Source of the DNA: Treponema sp. | Lineage (GTDB): Bacteria; Spirochaetota; Spirochaetia; Treponematales; Breznakiellaceae | DNA: 28,715 nt | Reading direction: 5' to 3' | Assembly: GCA_031281925.1 (NCBI GenBank) | Contig: JAITES010000190.1 | Span: 1-28,715 of the forward strand | In this document: one piece after another, positions 21,215 to 28,715 of the stretch | Position numbering within the stretch: position 1 is the stretch's first letter | Layout of the letters: each line of letters starts with the position of its first letter | Notes under the pieces: generated by a model | What the model was told of the DNA's origin: nothing | Databases searched by the model: none | Seen by the model: the letters and a program-made list of their open reading frames with translations, nothing else | Position numbers and translations under genes: made by a program

Positions 21215-22156
21215 ATGCAGTTCGAATTTGAACCGATTGACTTTGAAGTATACATAGGCGGATGCGGAGATGCGGCGGTAGATTCAAAAGGCCGTATCTT
21301 CGCAGTAAGCATCCCCTATCCGGTTACCGTTTTCAGCCAGGAAGGAAAGATCCTGAGCCGCTGGCCCGAAGACTGCTGCGGCTGTGCCCACGGAATCTAT
21401 ATAGATGAAAATGATTTTGTCTATATCGCCGATTCCGACTGGCATGTGCTTTCCAAATTTTCTCCCAACGGGGATCTCCTCATGCAGGCCGGCAAAAAAG
21501 GCCTCCCTTCGTATTCCGGCGTCGAAAACGGCAACTACAAGACCATCAAACGGGGAACCGGACCTTTCAATGCTCCTTCAAAGGTAACAGTATCTGTGCG
21601 GGGGGAGATATTTGTGGCTGACGGCTACGGCAATGCCCGTGTTCATCGTTTTTCCTCCGACGGGAAGCTCCTCGCCTCCTGGGGTGATCCGGGTGACGAA
21701 CCGGGGCAATTCAGGCTGGTACACGGTGTCGGGGTAGATGAAAATGACAGAGTTTATGTAGCCGACCGCGAAAATGACCGGGTACAGATCTTCGATACCG
21801 AAGGCAGGGTTCTTGATATCTGGAATGATATAAAACGGCCCGACGGACTCTGCGTGCGGGACGGGATAGTCTATGTAGCGGAACTGGGACACCTGGCATA
21901 CAACGACAACGTAACGTATGAACTTTACGAGAATATGCCCTGGTCGCAGGTAAGGGTATTCGACACCGAAGGACATGAGCTTACCCGTTTTGGCGGAGAG
22001 GATCCATGGAAGCCGGGGAACTTCTACTCGGCCCATGGAGCAAACCTCGACCGTGAGGGAAGTCTTTACATTGCCGACTCAGGACTGCCGCCTCCCGAAA
22101 CCGCATCTCCGGGCAAAAAGAGGCATGCCCTTCAGAAATTCAAACGCATCGCTTAG
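21215..22156 (+). CDS. NHL-repeat six-bladed beta-propeller protein, cytoplasmic
   Basis: The 313-residue protein is built of NHL-type blades: DAAVDSKGRIFAVS, HGIYIDENDFVYIADSD, SKVTVSVRGEIFVADGYGNARV, HGVGVDENDRVYVADRENDRV, DGLCVRDGIVYVAELG and HGANLDREGSLYIADSG. No signal peptide is seen, so it stays in the cytoplasm. A cysteine cluster (Cys17; Cys54, Cys55, Cys57 in EDCCGCAHG) on the first blades is unusual for the fold and may bind metal. Related propellers act as lyases or lactonases, and automated annotation may call it a peptidyl-amidating lyase; sequence alone does not support one reaction. It starts 21 bases after the binding-protein gene with AAAGGAA as ribosome site and is part of the transporter operon. 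Confidence 0.82.
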   Translation: MQFEFEPIDFEVYIGGCGDAAVDSKGRIFAVSIPYPVTVFSQEGKILSRWPEDCCGCAHGIYIDENDFVYIADSDWHVLSKFSPNGDLLMQAGKKGLPSYSGVENGNYKTIKRGTGPFNAPSKVTVSVRGEIFVADGYGNARVHRFSSDGKLLASWGDPGDEPGQFRLVHGVGVDENDRVYVADRENDRVQIFDTEGRVLDIWNDIKRPDGLCVRDGIVYVAELGHLAYNDNVTYELYENMPWSQVRVFDTEGHELTRFGGEDPWKPGNFYSAHGANLDREGSLYIADSGLPPPETASPGKKRHALQKFKRIA

Positions 22157-22157
22157 C

Positions 22158-22194
22158 GGGCTGTTTCAAAAATTTCAAGTTTTGGACAAAGCCC
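22158..22194. repeat. Imperfect palindrome, copy B of a dispersed hairpin element
   Basis: GGGCT (22158-22162) and AGCCC (22190-22194) form the outer stem, and CAAAA (22167-22171) pairs with TTTTG (22180-22184) around ATTTCAAG. The order of blocks (GCTGTTT, TTCA, GTTT, ACAA) is as in copy A at 2779-2813. It fills most of the gap between the propeller and esterase genes. Confidence 0.5.
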
Positions 22195-22214
22195 AGAGTT
22201 AACCGGAGATAATT

Positions 22215-23576
22215 TTGGAAGAAGCAGATCCCCGCGGGAGTTTTCATTATCTGAAGGCTCCCGATTTTTCGAATGACCTGGAATTTATTCGCCCGCTTCA
22301 CATAAGCGCTATAGGTGAAATTCTGGAAGACGGCCTGGTTTGCGCGGCGCTGAAGATTGAATTTTCCACCGCCGTGGAAGCAGGCCTTTTTAAGCCTTCG
22401 TATTTTCAGGTTCCCGGCCGTAAGGTCATCAGAACCTCTGTCAACGATTCCGGCATGCGGAAAGAAGCGGGCAGGCAGGGCCGGTATCTTTTTCTGGAAC
22501 TCCTTGTCAACACCCTTCCCGATTCAAATGAAGTGCGGGAAAATTCCGGCGGCTACCGCTTCAGCCCGGACGGCGGGGAATGGGCCATGGAACTTCCCAT
22601 GCTTGTTCCCGTTCGGCAGACAGTTACGGTCTTTTGCGGAGACGGCAGAAAGATCGCTCCCTTCAACAGAATTAATGATGATCAGTACATTGAGTATGCC
22701 GACGATTTTATACAGCAGGCCTATGAAGATGAAGGGTTAAGAATTCAATATAACATCTACATTCCCGGGGGGTATGAAAAAAAATCTCCTCTGCTTGAGA
22801 ATCTTCCTTTGGTGTTTTTCCTTCACGGCGCGGGGGAATCGGGATTTGACAACCGTTCTCCCCTCATCTCCTACAGGCAGGCTCAGGAATACCTCCGTCC
22901 GGAGGCCCGGGCTGAACAGCCGTGTTTTCTGATGATCCCCCAGTGCCCGGTAACATCCGAACGGGACGGGGGTATGCCAGAAGAATACGGCTGGTATACG
23001 TACCGGAAGAACGGGGATCGCCTCTGTACGTATCCTTCAAAAAGCCTGCATACCGCCATTGAAGCCCTTGCCGCCGTGATGTCCCGTTACAACATTGATT
23101 CCCGGAGAATATATGCAGTGGGCCATTCCATGGGAGGAGGGGGAGCGCTTGCAGCACTTATTGACAGGCCGGAGATCTTTGCCGCGGCTCTTTCCTTTTC
23201 ATCAGCGGCAGTCTTGTCCGATGAAATGATCATTCCCTGGAAGAATAAACCGGTATTTTTTACCATGTCCGAAAAGGATGAATGGGATATAATCCGGAAT
23301 AATATGCCGGCCTTAATGGATCAGCTGGAAAGGCTTGGGCTGCGGGTTTACCGGAGTACCGGCAGCAGGGCATGGGACGGCGCTCTGCGGGGCCCGGAAG
23401 CGGAAAAACAGGCGGAAGAAACCATCGCCGCCGCGGAAGCTGCAGGCTCTTCCAAAATTTACGCGGAGTTTATTGCCGGTTCGGTGGCGCCCCTGGAACA
23501 CTTAAGCCACAGGGCAAGTTTTTCCAATGCCGCTATCCGCCGCTGGCTTTTCCGGCAGCGTCTGGCTTCTTCTTGA
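22215..23576 (+). CDS. Esterase with N-terminal Ig-like domain and alpha/beta-hydrolase domain (EstA-like)
   Basis: The 453-residue product starts at TTG 22215, with GGAG six bases upstream. Residues ~20-165 form a beta-rich Ig-like region as in Thermotoga EstA-type esterases. The hydrolase domain follows: oxyanion-loop motif LVFFLHGAGESG, nucleophile elbow GHSMGGGGAL (Ser305), an Asp candidate in FTMSEKDEWD, and a His candidate in EHLSHRASFSNAAIRRWLFRQ, which matches the usual His-x-x-x-x-Trp-Leu-Phe ending of this family. It has no signal peptide, so it should act in the cytoplasm on esters of imported oligosaccharides, for example acetyl or feruloyl groups; substrate is inference. It is the last gene of the transporter operon and ends 12 bases before the convergent helicase. 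Confidence 0.85.
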   Translation: MEEADPRGSFHYLKAPDFSNDLEFIRPLHISAIGEILEDGLVCAALKIEFSTAVEAGLFKPSYFQVPGRKVIRTSVNDSGMRKEAGRQGRYLFLELLVNTLPDSNEVRENSGGYRFSPDGGEWAMELPMLVPVRQTVTVFCGDGRKIAPFNRINDDQYIEYADDFIQQAYEDEGLRIQYNIYIPGGYEKKSPLLENLPLVFFLHGAGESGFDNRSPLISYRQAQEYLRPEARAEQPCFLMIPQCPVTSERDGGMPEEYGWYTYRKNGDRLCTYPSKSLHTAIEALAAVMSRYNIDSRRIYAVGHSMGGGGALAALIDRPEIFAAALSFSSAAVLSDEMIIPWKNKPVFFTMSEKDEWDIIRNNMPALMDQLERLGLRVYRSTGSRAWDGALRGPEAEKQAEETIAAAEAAGSSKIYAEFIAGSVAPLEHLSHRASFSNAAIRRWLFRQRLASS

Positions 23577-23588
23577 GGAAGCAGGGCC

Positions 23589-26171
23589 TCAACTCAGGTA
23601 ATCGGAAAGCCTCCGGTAAGTCTGGTTGACGATATGTTTCTTTTCTATGTCTACCTCTTCTCCCAGTTCATCAATGAGGGCTTCAAGGCTTGAGACGCTC
23701 TCGTTGAGGCTGGTGTGGAAGCCCCGTGAACAGCGGAACCAGTAGTGTCCTTCCCCGTCGGTAAAGAGGGAAATAAACCCCAGCTCCCGGCTTCCTTTTT
23801 TCCAGGGCGCGGGGTTTACCAGTTTGTCCATCTGTTCCAGAATTGCGTCCAGGTCTCTGTGTGAATCAAAGTTTTCCTTCCGCGGCCAGTCCCGTTCCAG
23901 AGCGCCGTCAATGTCCAGCCGGGATGCCAGCAGCAGTATCAGTTCCAGTTTCTCCCCTGCCAGAAGTCTGTAGCTTCCATTGACAGTAATTATGCCGCGC
24001 AGGCCCCTGTAGACGACTTCCGCAGGGATACTGTCCTTTATTGCGGAGAGTTTTTCCCACGGCAGGTTTACTTCTTTTTTGCCTTTTACCGTTTTGATCT
24101 CAAAAACCGTATCGGCAATCCTGATATTGTTGGTAAAGTCTCTCGGTTTTTTTAACTTTTCTGCCGATCTTTTACCGCCTTCCTTCTTTGGGCCTTTGCG
24201 GGAGAAGGCGCCGAACAATTCGGGATTTATCATTTCCAGGGTTTCCCGGGAGAGGGGGGAAACCGACATTGCGTACATCCTTGAAGTACGGACAATTTCC
24301 CCGGCTACAATAAACTCAGGATCCGTGCGGAACATTACCGAGCCGGGGTGTATGATGATCCTGTCGGCAGTAAGGCTGCGGTAGGTTTCCCTGCCTTCCC
24401 TTACGCAGACAAACTGTATAAGCCCCCTGGCTACGCACAGAAGGTAATCTTCGGTTTTGCCTCCGGACAGGACCGGTATGTTCTGCGCGGTGATAATCTC
24501 TTCGAGTTGATCCACCACATTGAAAATTTCCGCCATGGCCCGTTCGTCAAGATAGTTTTTTTCACAGAAACGCTGCTTGTTTACGGCCCCTGCATAGGAA
24601 CGGTAAAGTTTGAGATAGGAAACAAAGTCTCCGCCCGGGTCGCGGAAACTGTGGTGGGCCCTGCGGGCGTCCATCTCTTCCCCAGGGGGAAGGATGTAGG
24701 GGCTCTGGGTTGACAGGAAGGCTGCGGCAATAACCGTTTCTTCAAGAACTTCAGGATAACGGAGAATTGCTTCCACGATGATACGGCTCTGCCGGGGAGG
24801 CAGGGGAAACTCCGTCATGAGATGTCCGGTACGGGAAAGAGTTCTGTCGCTTTCCAGGGCTTCAAGGAGGTTAAGGGTTTCCATTGCCGCGATAAGGCCT
24901 TCCCGGCCGGGGGCCGAAATAAAATCAAATTCCTCGAAGTCGGTGAGCCCCAGATCCGCCATGCGGAGCACCACTTCGGAAAGGTCGGTCCGGTAAATCT
25001 CCTCGATGGTAAAGAGGGGCCGGTTTTCAAAATCCTTGCGTGTGTAGAGACGGTAACAGTTTCCTTCCCTGGTACGGCCGGCCCGGCCCTTGCGCTGGTT
25101 GGCCGACGCCTTTGAAATGGGGGCCTCCACAAGACTTGAGGTAAAGGTTCTGGGATTGTACCAGTTGAGTTTTGAAAATCCTGAATCAATGACACAGGTA
25201 ATGCCGTCTATGGTTACCGAAGTTTCCGCAATGTTAGTGGAGAGCACTACCTTGGTTTTACCCGCAGGCGGTTTTTCAAAAACCCGCTCCTGTTCTTCCT
25301 TTCCGAGCCTTCCGTAGAGGGGCAGCAGATGGAGGCCCGGCCCTGCGGAACTAAAGATGAGCCGGTTCATACAGTCCTTGATCATCTTCTCGCCGGAAAG
25401 GAAGATCAGTATGTCTCCTTCCCTTTTTTCTCCGGTAAAGCGTTCCACAATGGCGGCGATCTTGTCGATGATCGCCTCCGCCGCGGAGAGGCTTGTTCCG
25501 GAATGACTGTCTGAAAGATCGCTTTTGGCAGGAAATTTTGTTTGCTGTTCGATTGAATTTTTAGGGTTATCTCTCTGAATGAGCGCCGGATCGTAGATCA
25601 GGGTAACCGGGTAGGTAACCGCATCGATCTTCACCACAGGACATTCCCCGAAGTATTCGGAAAAAACCTCCGCATTGATAGTGGCGCTGGAGATGATCAC
25701 CTTGAAGTCTTTTCTGGTTTCCAGCACCCGTTTCAGGAGCCCCAGAATAAAGTCGATGTTGAGACTCCGTTCATGGGCCTCGTCTACCACGAGAAGGCTG
25801 TACTTTGAAAGCCATGGATCCAGCTTCATCTCCTGAAGGAGGATTCCGTCGGTCATGATCTTTATCCTGGTATCGGCGTTGGTTCTGTCCTCAAAACGCA
25901 TCTTGTAGCCGACGGGGCAGCCCGTGTCTCCGGGGACGGAATTTCCCAGCTGGCGGGAAATGAATTCGCTTACGGAAACAGCAGCAATTCTGCGGGGCTG
26001 GGTAACGCCGATGATCCCGTTTTTTGAATAGCCTGCCTCCAAAAGGATGACGGGGAGCTGGGTGGTCTTTCCCGAACCGGTGGGACTCTCCACCACCAGC
26101 ACCTGGTTCTCCTCCAGCGCCCGGAGAATAATGTCTTTATGCCTGTAGACAGGTAAATCGGAATAATTCAT
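23589..26171 (-). CDS. hrpA: DEAH-box ATP-dependent RNA helicase, HrpA type
   Basis: The 860-residue protein has all superfamily 2 DEAH motifs: Walker A SPTGSGKTT (29-37), TQPRRIAA (57-64), DEAH (130-133), SSAT (motif III), ETSVTIDG (motif V) and NQRKGRAGRT (motif VI), then the helicase-associated and OB-fold regions. The P-loop and TQLP sequence place it with HrpA rather than HrpB. It is shorter than Escherichia coli HrpA (~1300 residues) and probably lacks the long C-terminal extension. It unwinds RNA or remodels RNA-protein complexes; E. coli HrpA has been linked to mRNA processing and collided ribosomes. ATG 26171 has TATAAT six bases upstream and no Shine-Dalgarno sequence. The neighbours are convergent or divergent, so it is a single-gene transcript. 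Confidence 0.92.
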   Translation of the reverse strand: MNYSDLPVYRHKDIILRALEENQVLVVESPTGSGKTTQLPVILLEAGYSKNGIIGVTQPRRIAAVSVSEFISRQLGNSVPGDTGCPVGYKMRFEDRTNADTRIKIMTDGILLQEMKLDPWLSKYSLLVVDEAHERSLNIDFILGLLKRVLETRKDFKVIISSATINAEVFSEYFGECPVVKIDAVTYPVTLIYDPALIQRDNPKNSIEQQTKFPAKSDLSDSHSGTSLSAAEAIIDKIAAIVERFTGEKREGDILIFLSGEKMIKDCMNRLIFSSAGPGLHLLPLYGRLGKEEQERVFEKPPAGKTKVVLSTNIAETSVTIDGITCVIDSGFSKLNWYNPRTFTSSLVEAPISKASANQRKGRAGRTREGNCYRLYTRKDFENRPLFTIEEIYRTDLSEVVLRMADLGLTDFEEFDFISAPGREGLIAAMETLNLLEALESDRTLSRTGHLMTEFPLPPRQSRIIVEAILRYPEVLEETVIAAAFLSTQSPYILPPGEEMDARRAHHSFRDPGGDFVSYLKLYRSYAGAVNKQRFCEKNYLDERAMAEIFNVVDQLEEIITAQNIPVLSGGKTEDYLLCVARGLIQFVCVREGRETYRSLTADRIIIHPGSVMFRTDPEFIVAGEIVRTSRMYAMSVSPLSRETLEMINPELFGAFSRKGPKKEGGKRSAEKLKKPRDFTNNIRIADTVFEIKTVKGKKEVNLPWEKLSAIKDSIPAEVVYRGLRGIITVNGSYRLLAGEKLELILLLASRLDIDGALERDWPRKENFDSHRDLDAILEQMDKLVNPAPWKKGSRELGFISLFTDGEGHYWFRCSRGFHTSLNESVSSLEALIDELGEEVDIEKKHIVNQTYRRLSDYLS

Positions 26172-26177
26172 CTTTTT

Positions 26178-26206
26178 ATTATAGACCGGAGAAGGATTAA
26201 TGAAAA
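26178..26206 (-). promoter_or_regulatory. Sigma-70-type promoter with leaderless geometry (helicase)
   Basis: On the minus strand TTTTCA (26206-26201), 17 bases and TATAAT (26183-26178) are followed by six bases (AAAAAG) and ATG 26171. This is a near-consensus promoter whose start should coincide with the start codon. Confidence 0.7.
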
Positions 26207-26310
26207 GAAGGAACAGATAGTGTCTGCCCTCAGGGGGCGGAATATGGCGGGTTTTTGCTATCTTTTCTTTTTTTATGATTTAATCTATATTAAACATATT
26301 GAATTCTTTT

Positions 26311-26315
26311 GGAGG
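26311..26315 (+). promoter_or_regulatory. Shine-Dalgarno sequence of ppdK
   Basis: GGAGG lies five bases before ATG 26320 and sets the start. The AT-rich stretch upstream (26270-26305, with TATGAT, TATATT and CATATT) probably holds the promoter, but no hexamer pair has good spacing. Confidence 0.7.
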
Positions 26316-26319
26316 ATAT

Positions 26320-28715
26320 ATGGCCAGGAAACAGAACGTGTACTTCTTCGGTGAAGGAAAAGCCGAAGGGGATGCGAAGATGAAAGACATTTTGGGTGGA
26401 AAGGGCGCCAATCTGGCGGAAATGACCAATTTGGGAATTCCCGTCCCCCCGGGTTTTACGATTTCCACGGAAATGTGTGCCGCATACTATGAAAATAAAC
26501 AGGAATTTCCAAAAACTCTCCAGCAGGAAGTTGAAAATTACCTCAAAAAACTGGAAAAGGTGATGGGAAAGAAACTGGGAGATCCCGAAGATCCCCTGCT
26601 GGTATCGGTTCGTTCGGGCGCCCCGGTTTCCATGCCCGGAATGATGGATACTATCCTCAATCTGGGAATAAATGACAGGGCGGTTCAGGGTCTGGCCCGG
26701 AAAACGAAAAACGTGCGTTTTGCCTGGGATGCCTACCGCCGTTTTATCCAAATGTACGGCGACGTGGTAATGGGAGTCCCCCATAAGGATTTTGAAGAAG
26801 CTATTTCGGAGATGAAGAAATCCAAAAACATCAAACTTGACACCGATCTGGACGCCGGGGATTTGGCGACGCTCGTTGATGAGTACAAGAAAATCGTCAA
26901 AAAAACGGCAAAGAAGGATTTCCCCCAGAAGCCCCTGGAACAACTCTGGGGCGCCATTGAAGCGGTATTCAGTTCCTGGATGAACGAAAGGGCGATCCGC
27001 TACCGGAAGATCAACGAAATTCGCAATGTCCGGGGAACAGCGGTAAACGTGCAGTCCATGGTTTTCGGCAACTTTGGCAGCGATTCGGGAACCGGGGTCT
27101 GTTTCAGCCGGGATCCTTCCACGGGGAAGAACGAATTCTACGGCGAATACCTTATGAATGCCCAGGGTGAGGATGTGGTAGCCGGTATCCGTACTCCGGA
27201 GAAAATTTCCACCCTGGAAATGACCAACAAGAAAGTTTACGATCAGCTTATCGCCATCAAGAACAGGCTCGAAAAACATTTCCGGGACATGCAGGATATG
27301 GAATTTACCATCCAGCAGGGGAAGCTTTATATTCTCCAGACCAGGAGTGGGAAACGTACCGGGACTGCGGCGGTAAAGTGCGCGGTAGACATGGTGGCGG
27401 AAAAACTCATCGACAGGAATACTGCCGTGCTGCGGGTAAGCCCGGCCCTGCTGGATCAGCTTCTCCACCCCATGATAGATGCCAATGCCCTTAAAACCGC
27501 TTCCTCCATGACCAGGGGACTCAATGCTTCTCCGGGAGCCGCCTGCGGCCAGATCGTGTTCGATGCCTGGGAGGCGGAAAAGTGGCACGCCCTGGGCAAG
27601 AAAGTGCTTCTGGTGCGCAAGGATACCAGCCCCGAAGACATTGGCGGCATGGTTGCTTCCCAGGGCATTCTCACCTCCACAGGCGGCATGACCAGCCATG
27701 CAGCGGTAGTGGCCCGCGGTATGGGTACCCCCTGTGTGGCCGGCGCGAAAGAAGTGCTGGTACAGGGCAAGACCATGGTGATTGGAAACAAGACCTTTCA
27801 GGAAGGGGACTGGATCACCATAGACGGTTCCTCAGGAGAAGTGTACGAAGGCAAACTCCCCCTCGTTACGCCTGATATTTCCAAAGACATGAGCACCTTC
27901 CTCTCCTGGTGCGACGAGATCTGCTCTTCGGCACAGAGAAAAACCGAGCACGGCAAAACCCTCAAAGGCTTTGAAGTCCGCACAAACGCGGATCAGCCGG
28001 AAGACGCACGCAGGGCCTTTGCCTTCGGCGCCCAGGGAGTAGGGCTCTGCCGTACCGAGCACATGTTCTTTGACAAGGCAAAGCTGATTCATTTCCGGGC
28101 CATGATTGTGGCCGATACTCTGGAAGAGCGGAAGGCCGCCCTTAAAGAGATCCTTCCCCTGCAGCAGAAAGACTTCTTTGGAATATTCAAGGCAATGGAA
28201 GGCCGTCCGGTTACGATCCGGCTTCTCGATCCGCCGCTCCACGAATTTGTTCCAAAGACCGAGGAAGAAACCAGGGAACTGGCCGACTTCCTCAAGGTTG
28301 ACGCCGCGGCGCTTCAGCCCAAAATCGACAGGCTTCATGAACAGAACCCGATGCTTGGACACCGGGGCTGCCGTCTGGCCGTTACATATCCTGAGATCTA
28401 TGACATGCAGGTTGAGGCCATCGCGCTGGCTGCCGTGGAATGCATCAGGCAGAAGATTCCCGTGCAGCCTGAGATCATGATCCCCATCGTCGTAACGGCA
28501 CGGGAATTAAAACTGCTCCGTCCCAACGCAGAAACAGTGTTGAAAAAAGTCTTTGGTGAAGCGGGCGTGAGTGTTCCTGTCAAAATCGGCACCATGATAG
28601 AAGTGCCCAGAGCCGCAATCCGTTCGGCCCATGTGGCAAGATATGCGGACTTTTTCAGTTTTGGTACCAACGATCTTACCCAGATGACCTTTGCCTTCAG
28701 CAGAGATGATGTTGC
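26320..28715 (+). CDS. ppdK: Pyruvate, phosphate dikinase (3' end beyond window)
   Basis: About 798 of the usual ~880-910 residues are present; the gene runs off the window. The enzyme interconverts pyruvate, ATP and phosphate with PEP, AMP and PPi and in anaerobes usually works in glycolysis. Visible are the nucleotide-binding N-terminus (GGKGANLAEMTNLGIPVPPGFTIS), the loop SVRSGAPVSMPGMMDTILNLG, IQQGKLYILQTRSGKRT, the phosphohistidine box GGMTSHAAVVARGMGTPC (His460) and the PEP-binding barrel (QGVGLCRTEHMFF, RLLDPPLHEFVP, GHRGCRL, then FSFGTNDLTQM). The catalytic cysteine near the C-terminus lies beyond the end. No frameshift was seen. A GGAGG ribosome site fixes ATG 26320. It is transcribed away from the helicase gene. 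Confidence 0.97.
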   Translation, partial: MARKQNVYFFGEGKAEGDAKMKDILGGKGANLAEMTNLGIPVPPGFTISTEMCAAYYENKQEFPKTLQQEVENYLKKLEKVMGKKLGDPEDPLLVSVRSGAPVSMPGMMDTILNLGINDRAVQGLARKTKNVRFAWDAYRRFIQMYGDVVMGVPHKDFEEAISEMKKSKNIKLDTDLDAGDLATLVDEYKKIVKKTAKKDFPQKPLEQLWGAIEAVFSSWMNERAIRYRKINEIRNVRGTAVNVQSMVFGNFGSDSGTGVCFSRDPSTGKNEFYGEYLMNAQGEDVVAGIRTPEKISTLEMTNKKVYDQLIAIKNRLEKHFRDMQDMEFTIQQGKLYILQTRSGKRTGTAAVKCAVDMVAEKLIDRNTAVLRVSPALLDQLLHPMIDANALKTASSMTRGLNASPGAACGQIVFDAWEAEKWHALGKKVLLVRKDTSPEDIGGMVASQGILTSTGGMTSHAAVVARGMGTPCVAGAKEVLVQGKTMVIGNKTFQEGDWITIDGSSGEVYEGKLPLVTPDISKDMSTFLSWCDEICSSAQRKTEHGKTLKGFEVRTNADQPEDARRAFAFGAQGVGLCRTEHMFFDKAKLIHFRAMIVADTLEERKAALKEILPLQQKDFFGIFKAMEGRPVTIRLLDPPLHEFVPKTEEETRELADFLKVDAAALQPKIDRLHEQNPMLGHRGCRLAVTYPEIYDMQVEAIALAAVECIRQKIPVQPEIMIPIVVTARELKLLRPNAETVLKKVFGEAGVSVPVKIGTMIEVPRAAIRSAHVARYADFFSFGTNDLTQMTFAFSRDDV

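Noticed and set aside
13289..26232. Shared word TAGTGTCTG after lepB (13300) and before ppdK (26219)
   Set aside because: Nine bases in two places could be chance; flanks do not extend the match beyond a few bases. It might be a remnant of the palindromic element, but this is not supported here.
26219..26260. Terminator or clean promoter hexamers before ppdK
   Set aside because: The GCCC-TCAG-GGGC hairpin is only four base pairs long, and TTGCTA/TATGAT are 13 bases apart, too close for a sigma-70 promoter.
26290..27699. 469-codon open frame on the minus strand
   Set aside because: It is antisense to ppdK, whose catalytic motifs are all present on the plus strand; the translated frame has no known features.
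1..28715. CRISPR arrays, insertion sequences, prophage or toxin-antitoxin modules
   Set aside because: No regularly spaced repeats, transposase or integrase motifs, or small paired toxin-like genes were seen on either strand.

Overview
This window looks like the chromosome of a spirochaete, most likely a Treponema or a close relative of the termite-gut type. The reasons are two motility-associated DUF115 glycosyltransferase-like proteins behind an acidic protein, a LepB with a long insertion plus a divergent second signal peptidase, an Lpl-type (DUF3502) sugar ABC transporter with a membrane-bound AraC regulator, a pyruvate phosphate dikinase, and moderately GC-rich coding DNA with AT-rich promoters. 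There is no rRNA or other marker gene, so the assignment rests on gene content. There is no complete RNA gene, CRISPR array, insertion sequence or phage, and no gene-free stretch longer than 300 bases.

Layout. 1-562 (+): 3' end of a DUF4340-like gene. 531-1838 (-): membrane protein with a degenerate GGDEF domain. 1884-2720 (+): MEMO-like protein. 2813-8822 (-): four-gene operon (acidic disordered protein, unknown protein, two DUF115 proteins) behind a candidate sigma-28 promoter; a possible flagellin-modification unit. 9048-9494 (+): FtsB/DivIC-like protein. 9531-10367 (-): secreted protein. 10427-12222 (-): PEGA/SUMF1 membrane protein coupled to smpB. 12307-15330 (+): lepB, a second signal peptidase with Thr in place of the catalytic Ser, and hemW. 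15260-17599 (-) with 17811-23576 (+): membrane-bound AraC regulator facing two sugar permeases, a binding protein, an NHL propeller and an Ig-fold esterase; this reads as one regulated uptake-and-processing locus. 23589-26171 (-): HrpA-type helicase. 26320-end (+): ppdK, truncated by the window.

Two observations stand out. First, at least five genes have a TATAAT-like -10 box exactly six bases before the ATG and no Shine-Dalgarno sequence (starts at 1838, 1884, 10367, 12222, 26171), so their mRNAs are predicted to be leaderless; operon-internal genes and several others carry good Shine-Dalgarno sequences. Second, three loci have no settled function and deserve a closer look: the acidic/DUF115 operon, the Thr-type signal peptidase, and the AraC-ABC-propeller-esterase locus. 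All functions are read from sequence motifs; no database search was run.
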